A stretch of 21,521 nucleotides of DNA. Source: Thermoplasmata archaeon. Its GTDB lineage: Archaea > Thermoplasmatota > Thermoplasmata > Thermoplasmatales > Thermoplasmataceae. Under the pieces are notes generated by a model. The model saw only the letters and a program-made list of their open reading frames with translations, made no database searches and was not told the origin of the DNA. The position numbers and the translations under genes were made by a program. The stretch covers positions 1 to 21,521 of the forward strand of contig JAJZZZ010000007.1 in assembly GCA_021797265.1 (NCBI GenBank). Direction: 5' to 3'. This document shows positions 19,241 to 21,521 of this stretch, one piece after another (position 1 is the stretch's first letter; each line of letters begins with the position of its first letter).

Positions 19241-20332
19241 TTAGTTCCCTTCCAGCATTTTCCAGATGTCCTTGTCTTCTATGATCTTGCCTGCGAGCCT
19301 CTGGAGTTCCGTTCCCTTTTCAGGGGTCGGGCTTGATTCCAGCAGCTTGTTGGCGTAGGATGTCATACTCTGGATCAGACTGTACGCGGTGTTTGATTCA
19401 AGGGCGCCCATGATGATTTTCATGTCGTTCTGGTTCACCTTGAACACTTCGGATGCCTTGACAAAACCAGTGGGATCCACATGGACCTCGTTAAGTTTAT
19501 CCAGCTTGCTAAGGTAGTCCTGAATGTTCTCCTTGTCCAGAGCGTAATTTACCATGTCAGTCACCTGACTGAGTACCAACTCCGACTCTATCACCTTGGT
19601 ACGGTCTGACCAGATGTCGCCCTCTTCGCCTCTGCTGCCAATGTGCCTTTTCCTGAGCGGGTTTTCCCGTATCATTCCATTGGTGCAGACCTGCCTCACT
19701 ATCAGAGGGGCCACCTCGAATGCCGTATATCCAACTTCGCTATTTTTCACGGACACTCCGAGCCAGTACTTATCCTTGGGGTTCGATGGCAGCGTAACCT
19801 CGCTGTTTTCGTCATACACCGTATAGCTCATGCTCTGCGGTGAGACGTAAGCGTGGGCCATTCTCATCTGGTGACCGGTCTCCTTGACCTTCTGCGCAAC
19901 GGCTTTAAGAAGACCCATTGCCACATCATAGTTGTCTATGACGCGGTACTTGTCAGATAACAGTCCAATCAGTTCATTGTTGAACTGCCTGACCAGCACC
20001 ACCTTGGGGTATTCGTGCAGCCAGTAATTGACGTTGGACCCATAGATGTCCGGTTTCCCGGCTATGGATGCCTCATCAAGTATCCTGTCGTAATACTCCT
20101 TGCGTATGCCTGTCTTCTCTGCTATCTGGCCGTGAGCCCATACTGTGGGCTTCAGGGTCCTTATGTCGCCGTTAGGGGATTGCACTTTCAGCATTCCCCT
20201 CTCCGCAGATATGTCTAAGGTCGAAACTCTCCAGTCCCAACCGTATGCCCTTCTGCTGTCTGCTGTCACTTTCAAACTCTCAAGGAAAGAAGTACTTTCT
20301 TTCCCGAAATATCCTGTCTCTATAGCTTGCAT
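19241..20332 (-). CDS. DUF932-like phage/plasmid protein
   Basis: 363 residues from ATG 20332, 10 nt after GGAG; the eleven codons upstream (from ATG 20365) fall in the leader hairpin. Features of the DUF932 phage/plasmid family: VLVRQFNNELIGLLSDKYRVIDNYDVAMGLL, a central VSVKNSEVGYTAFEVAPLI with IVRQVCTNGMI, then a helical C-terminal third. The biochemical role of this family is not established; it recurs on phages and plasmids. Largest protein of the small-gene train. Confidence 0.75.
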   Translation of the reverse strand: MQAIETGYFGKESTSFLESLKVTADSRRAYGWDWRVSTLDISAERGMLKVQSPNGDIRTLKPTVWAHGQIAEKTGIRKEYYDRILDEASIAGKPDIYGSNVNYWLHEYPKVVLVRQFNNELIGLLSDKYRVIDNYDVAMGLLKAVAQKVKETGHQMRMAHAYVSPQSMSYTVYDENSEVTLPSNPKDKYWLGVSVKNSEVGYTAFEVAPLIVRQVCTNGMIRENPLRKRHIGSRGEEGDIWSDRTKVIESELVLSQVTDMVNYALDKENIQDYLSKLDKLNEVHVDPTGFVKASEVFKVNQNDMKIIMGALESNTAYSLIQSMTSYANKLLESSPTPEKGTELQRLAGKIIEDKDIWKMLEGN

Positions 20333-20348
20333 TTCTTTTTTTCTCCTG

Positions 20349-20368
20349 CCTATGCCCTCTTGCATAGG
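20349..20368 (-). promoter_or_regulatory. Long leader hairpin CCTATGC/GCATAGG
   Basis: 7-bp stem with hexaloop AAGAGG, TTTTTGTAGT box upstream, AGGAG downstream. Confidence 0.8.
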
Positions 20369-20413
20369 ACTACAAAAATATCCCGGCGTGCCTCTTAAAG
20401 GCAGCGTCAGGCT

Positions 20414-20572
20414 TTACTTCTCAGGGGAATGCCTTGGCTGCATATCCACTGTATTCTTCGGGCATTCAGGGTTACCGTATTCATCCCTATAACTGAAGAA
20501 TCTTGTATCCCTGAAGCCCTCAATTCTCATGTATACCTTGCGGATCTTCTTACCGCAATATTTGCATTTCAT
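20414..20572 (-). CDS. Small Cys-containing zinc-binding-like protein, 52 residues
   Basis: MKCKYCGKKIRKVYMR...: Cys3-x2-Cys6 as a zinc knuckle (CKYCGK), with Cys37 and His48 as possible further ligands; basic. ATG 20581 is 1 nt from the SD, while ATG 20572 is 10 nt from GGAG, the normal spacing, so I choose it. It fills the gap between two longer genes and has its own hairpin leader. Confidence 0.65.
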   Translation of the reverse strand: MKCKYCGKKIRKVYMRIEGFRDTRFFSYRDEYGNPECPKNTVDMQPRHSPEK

Positions 20573-20587
20573 CTTATCCATTCTCCC

Positions 20588-20602
20588 CCCGGCAATGCCG
20601 GG
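20588..20602 (-). promoter_or_regulatory. Leader hairpin CCCGGC-ATT-GCCGGG
   Basis: 6-bp G/C-rich stem with a 3-nt loop, TTTTGTAG box upstream, GGGGGAG downstream. Confidence 0.75.
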
Positions 20603-20633
20603 CTACAAAATAAATTAAAGGTTTAGCATGACC

Positions 20634-20984
20634 TTATTCGTCATCCATTTCCTGTTCCAGTTTAGTCCCCATCAGGGTTTTCAGATCGCTGAATTTCTTC
20701 ATTTCCAGCAGATCAAGTGATCCTGCCCTGAGAATATGGTCCAGTGCAGCCTCTGGCGATATTATCTCGCCATGGTCACTCTCGCCTTCCCAGTTTGTGC
20801 CATGCACAAGGACATACTTTCCACTCTTCAGTTTTGTTAAACCCAAGTGGTGTCCTGCGCCCCCATTGGTCCAGTCATGACCATTCCACATGTCCAGATT
20901 CTCGGTGTAGTTCACCATTGCTATCACCCTCTCATTCTCGTCGTAGACCGGTACTTTCACCGGCGGATTCTTATTTTCTGTCAT
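20634..20984 (-). CDS. Hypothetical protein, 116 residues
   Basis: Beta-rich: VKVPVYDENERVIAMVNYTENLDMW, then DWTNGGAGHHLGLTKLKSGKYVLVHGTNWEGE, ending in helices (ISPEAALDHILRAG, SDLKTLMGTKLEQEMDDE). The conserved-looking W-x-G-x-x-W-T-N-G and HGTNWEGE stretches suggest a real family, but I cannot name it. GGAGGTG precedes ATG 20984. Confidence 0.7.
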   Translation of the reverse strand: MTENKNPPVKVPVYDENERVIAMVNYTENLDMWNGHDWTNGGAGHHLGLTKLKSGKYVLVHGTNWEGESDHGEIISPEAALDHILRAGSLDLLEMKKFSDLKTLMGTKLEQEMDDE

Positions 20985-21002
20985 ACTTTCTCACACCTCC
21001 TT

Positions 21003-21012
21003 GCCTTTCGGC
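21003..21012 (-). promoter_or_regulatory. Leader hairpin GCC-GAAA-GGC
   Basis: 3-bp stem, GAAA loop, TTTTTGTA box upstream, GGAGGTG a few bases downstream. First leader of the train in transcription order within this window. Confidence 0.7.
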
Positions 21013-21020
21013 TACAAAAA

Positions 21021-21269
21021 TTAATAGGATGGGAATACAAAAAGGGGATTCTGGTCCTCAGTCATTACCCCCTGCACCTCGGAATCCCCCAGTGTCTTCC
21101 ATCCATAAAAGTTTTGCCCACTTTCATTATCCACAGCACGGAAAACTATGATGCCGCTAATTGGATCGAGCAGCATCAGGTCAATATGCCCTTTCCTGTC
21201 CATCCATTTAACTCTTCTTTCATTTTCCAGTGCCATCTCTATGTCCAATTCATAAAAGTATCCATTCAT
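21021..21269 (-). CDS. Hypothetical protein, 82 residues
   Basis: MNGYFYELDIEMALENERRVKWMDRKG..., then LMLLDPISGIIVFRAVDNE and VMTEDQNPLFVFPSY: a small alpha/beta protein. There is no hairpin leader and no GGAG before ATG 21269, only an A/T-rich 13-nt gap after the upstream stop, so it may depend on coupled translation. Function unknown. Confidence 0.6.
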   Translation of the reverse strand: MNGYFYELDIEMALENERRVKWMDRKGHIDLMLLDPISGIIVFRAVDNESGQNFYGWKTLGDSEVQGVMTEDQNPLFVFPSY

Positions 21270-21282
21270 GGCAACTAAAAAT

Positions 21283-21513
21283 TTAGGCTTTTACAGACGG
21301 GATAATGCAACTGGCCATGGTATTGGCAATGAAGTCCTCAGCCTCATCGCTGTACAATGCTTCCATAGTCGCATTCCACTCGTCTGGATCTTCCTCAATG
21401 GCCCTGTTGAAATATTTTTTCAGAATGCCCGCGAGTTTCACAACATCGTCCGTTGTGTATTTTACATCCTTGACATTTATTTTTGGAAGCCACTCATCAG
21501 GATTCCAGCACAT
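21283..21513 (-). CDS. Hypothetical acidic protein, 76 residues
   Basis: MCWNPDEWLPKINVKDVKY..., then helical DDVVKLAGILKKYFNRAIEEDPDEWNATMEALYSDEAEDF. The real start may lie outside the window, because only 8 bases remain before the ATG. Function unknown. Confidence 0.55.
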   Translation of the reverse strand: MCWNPDEWLPKINVKDVKYTTDDVVKLAGILKKYFNRAIEEDPDEWNATMEALYSDEAEDFIANTMASCIIPSVKA

Positions 21514-21521
21514 AGACTCAA

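Noticed and set aside
13655..21020. The T-rich TTAATATTTTGT boxes as TATA promoters of each small gene
   Set aside because: Several copies (TAATTTTTGCAGCC type) have no TATA-like core, and a start 25 nt downstream would remove the conserved hairpin from the mRNA. A post-transcriptional role fits better, though a promoter at a few copies (such as 17270-17305) is not excluded.
1..21521. CRISPR array, tRNA, rRNA, IS element or integrase/att site
   Set aside because: No regularly spaced long direct repeats, no cloverleaf or rRNA cores, no transposase or tyrosine/serine recombinase motifs found by eye in either strand.

Overview
The window looks like part of an archaeal extrachromosomal or integrated element (virus, or plasmid with a virus-like envelope module). 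Every convincing gene is on the minus strand, so the natural reading direction runs from 21521 down to 1. Archaeal signs are a PCNA-type sliding clamp ending in the archaeal YLLAPR signature, TATA boxes at leaderless-gene distance, strong GGAG/GAGGTG Shine-Dalgarno (SD) sites, frequent TTG/GTG starts, many small C2H2-type zinc fingers and secreted Ser/Thr/Asn-rich proteins. Moderate GC with heavy use of ATA and AGG codons would suit a Thermoplasmata-like host, but that is inference. I see no capsid, terminase, integrase, rRNA, tRNA or CRISPR.

Region 1 (21513 to 12332) is a tightly spaced train of 20 mostly unrecognised small genes. It includes a DUF932-like phage/plasmid protein (19241-20332), a PCNA with an 85-residue N-terminal tail (17306-18325) and a tandem pair of paralogs (15030-15708). 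Seventeen of the 20 genes are preceded by the same leader: a T-rich box (TTTTGTRG), a small hairpin whose stem changes by compensatory substitutions while the loop stays GNRA-like or UNCG-like, then GGAG and an A-rich spacer. This is the most striking signal in the window. The train ends at a strong hairpin plus T-run terminator at 12254-12290.

Region 2 (12145 to 9299) is a compact operon starting at a leaderless ribbon-helix-helix protein. It continues with ATGA overlaps through zinc-finger and small unknown proteins to a complete UvrD/Rep-type SF1 helicase. Region 3 (about 8870-9210) is a probable replication origin: 9-bp-period GTAAC/GTTAC iterons in two inverted triplets with matching outer single sites, all around one dyad centre at 9033. 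Region 4 (8818 to 6504) holds a proline-rich protein of about 508 residues with a C-terminal winged-helix-like end, a small protein with a GINS-B-like tail and a zinc finger.

Region 5 (6417 to 1) is an envelope and surface module: a secreted TasA-like protein, an unknown 170-residue protein, small membrane proteins, a PD-(D/E)XK-like nuclease, a winged-helix-like protein, a spike-like protein with signal peptide and C-terminal membrane anchor, a 33-residue highly basic protein, a four-helix membrane protein and a tandem family of small membrane proteins. Three genes here share a TATA-N20-TGAGGAGTTGARGC promoter/leader. Together this fits replication genes and an origin beside an early-type train of small genes, with separately promoted membrane/structural genes. 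Pleomorphic (membrane-vesicle) viruses are one model, not a demonstrated one.
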